From the NCBI GenBank assembly GCA_934589065.1, contig CAKTNN010000001.1:1-64000 (forward strand): 64,000 nucleotides of DNA, given 5' to 3'. Below are positions 63,778 to 64,000 of the stretch, piece after piece. The stretch's first letter is position 1. Each line of letters opens with the position of its first letter. A program made the translations under genes and the position numbers. A model generated the notes under the pieces. It worked only from the letters and a program-made list of their open reading frames with translations. It ran no database searches and was not told the DNA's origin. The stretch comes from an uncultured Oscillospiraceae bacterium (lineage in GTDB: Bacteria; Bacillota; Clostridia; Oscillospirales; Oscillospiraceae).

Positions 63778-64000
63778 TATATGGTTCTGAAACGCGCAGA
63801 ACGGGAGGTTCCGTTTCTGTTTCCGGAAAGAGAAATGTGCATTTGCTGGGAGCACATACGGAAAAGAACGGATGGTCGCCCGGGAGCGGACTGCCGGAAT
63901 TGGAGTATGGCAGTACGGGTAAGCCCGTTATAGCACAAGAGTGTCCGGTTTTCCGGAAATTCAGGTGGTACCGCGGAAAGTTTTTCGCCCTGGGTGTTTT
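63778..64000 (+). promoter_or_regulatory. T-box leader, 3' end cut by window edge
   Basis: The T-box sequence AGGTGGTACCGCGG (63963-63976) is the conserved antiterminator bulge that pairs with the CCA end of uncharged tRNA; it is followed by TTTTTCGCCC. Upstream lie the AGAGA-containing stem I region (GGAAAGAGAAATGTGC...GCACAT), ACTGCC/GGCAGT and CGGG/CCCG hairpins. The gene controlled, an aminoacyl-tRNA synthetase or an amino acid gene, lies outside. I could not fix the specifier codon by eye. Confidence 0.88.

Overview
The window reads as chromosome of an anaerobic, endospore-forming Firmicute of the Clostridia, most likely an Oscillospirales (Oscillospiraceae-type) gut bacterium. The reasons are a pyruvate:ferredoxin oxidoreductase, the redox regulator Rex, a SpoIIGA-SigE pair, PolC, DUF951, CarD, an Asp23-NusB-XseAB-IspA cluster, AGGAGG ribosome binding sites and fairly GC-rich DNA. 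The genus is an inference. No rRNA, tRNA, integrase, transposase or CRISPR array was found. Almost every gene can be assigned, and many have near-consensus sigma-A promoters (TTGACA-17-TATAAT type).

Layout. 1-3050: nifJ, cut by the left edge. 3.3-6.6 kb: comM, thiI and pncC. 6.7-10.7 kb: a membrane-anchored LRR surface protein and Tex. 10.8-13.8 kb: a DEAD-box helicase, a divergent DprA-like protein and TcdA. 14.1-16.2 kb: a metal-handling pair, namely a COG0523 GTPase with an extreme His/Asp/Cys tract and a second P-loop protein joined to a YcgQ-type (DUF1980) domain. 16.3-20.1 kb: rarA, DUF951, spoIIGA-sigE and rex. 20.4-24.7 kb: cstA with an unknown partner gene, and glnS. 24.9-36.3 kb: the housekeeping operon pyrH-frr-uppS-cdsA-dxr-rseP-ispG-polC, then udp. 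36.3-42.6 kb: an AT-rich membrane protein with an (AT)10 tract, several small unknown genes, a GIY-YIG protein, a phosphodiesterase and coaX. 42.6-45.7 kb: a candidate structured RNA and a spore-type gene set (three linked wall-binding or hydrolase-like genes behind a sigma-K-like promoter, and a helical protein behind a sigma-G-like promoter). 45.8-51.7 kb: asnB, carD, a HAD phosphatase, a polysaccharide pyruvyl transferase, a TSCPD protein, ybaK and tepA. 52.1-56.2 kb: asp23-nusB-tsaD paralogue-xseA-xseB-ispA. 56.3-63.7 kb: a eukaryotic-type glycogen branching enzyme, a DUF6291 protein, two GtrB-like glycosyltransferases with a GT-C-like membrane protein, and TspO. The right edge holds a T-box leader whose gene lies outside.

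Working together: uppS, dxr, ispG and ispA serve isoprenoid and undecaprenyl-phosphate supply, which the GtrB-like enzymes would use. SpoIIGA and SigE drive mother-cell sporulation, and the sigma-K and sigma-G-like promoters near 45 kb would lie downstream in that programme. NifJ and Rex link pyruvate oxidation to NADH/NAD+ sensing. Intergenic spaces carry a family of composite palindromic repeats (20.2, 38.2, 45.0, 51.7 and 61.9 kb, with relatives acting as terminators at 6.6 and 56.2 kb), some holding a nested ~58 bp palindrome-like insert. The most unusual items are the His/Asp GTPase module, the nested repeats, the (AT)10 tract and the structured RNA.
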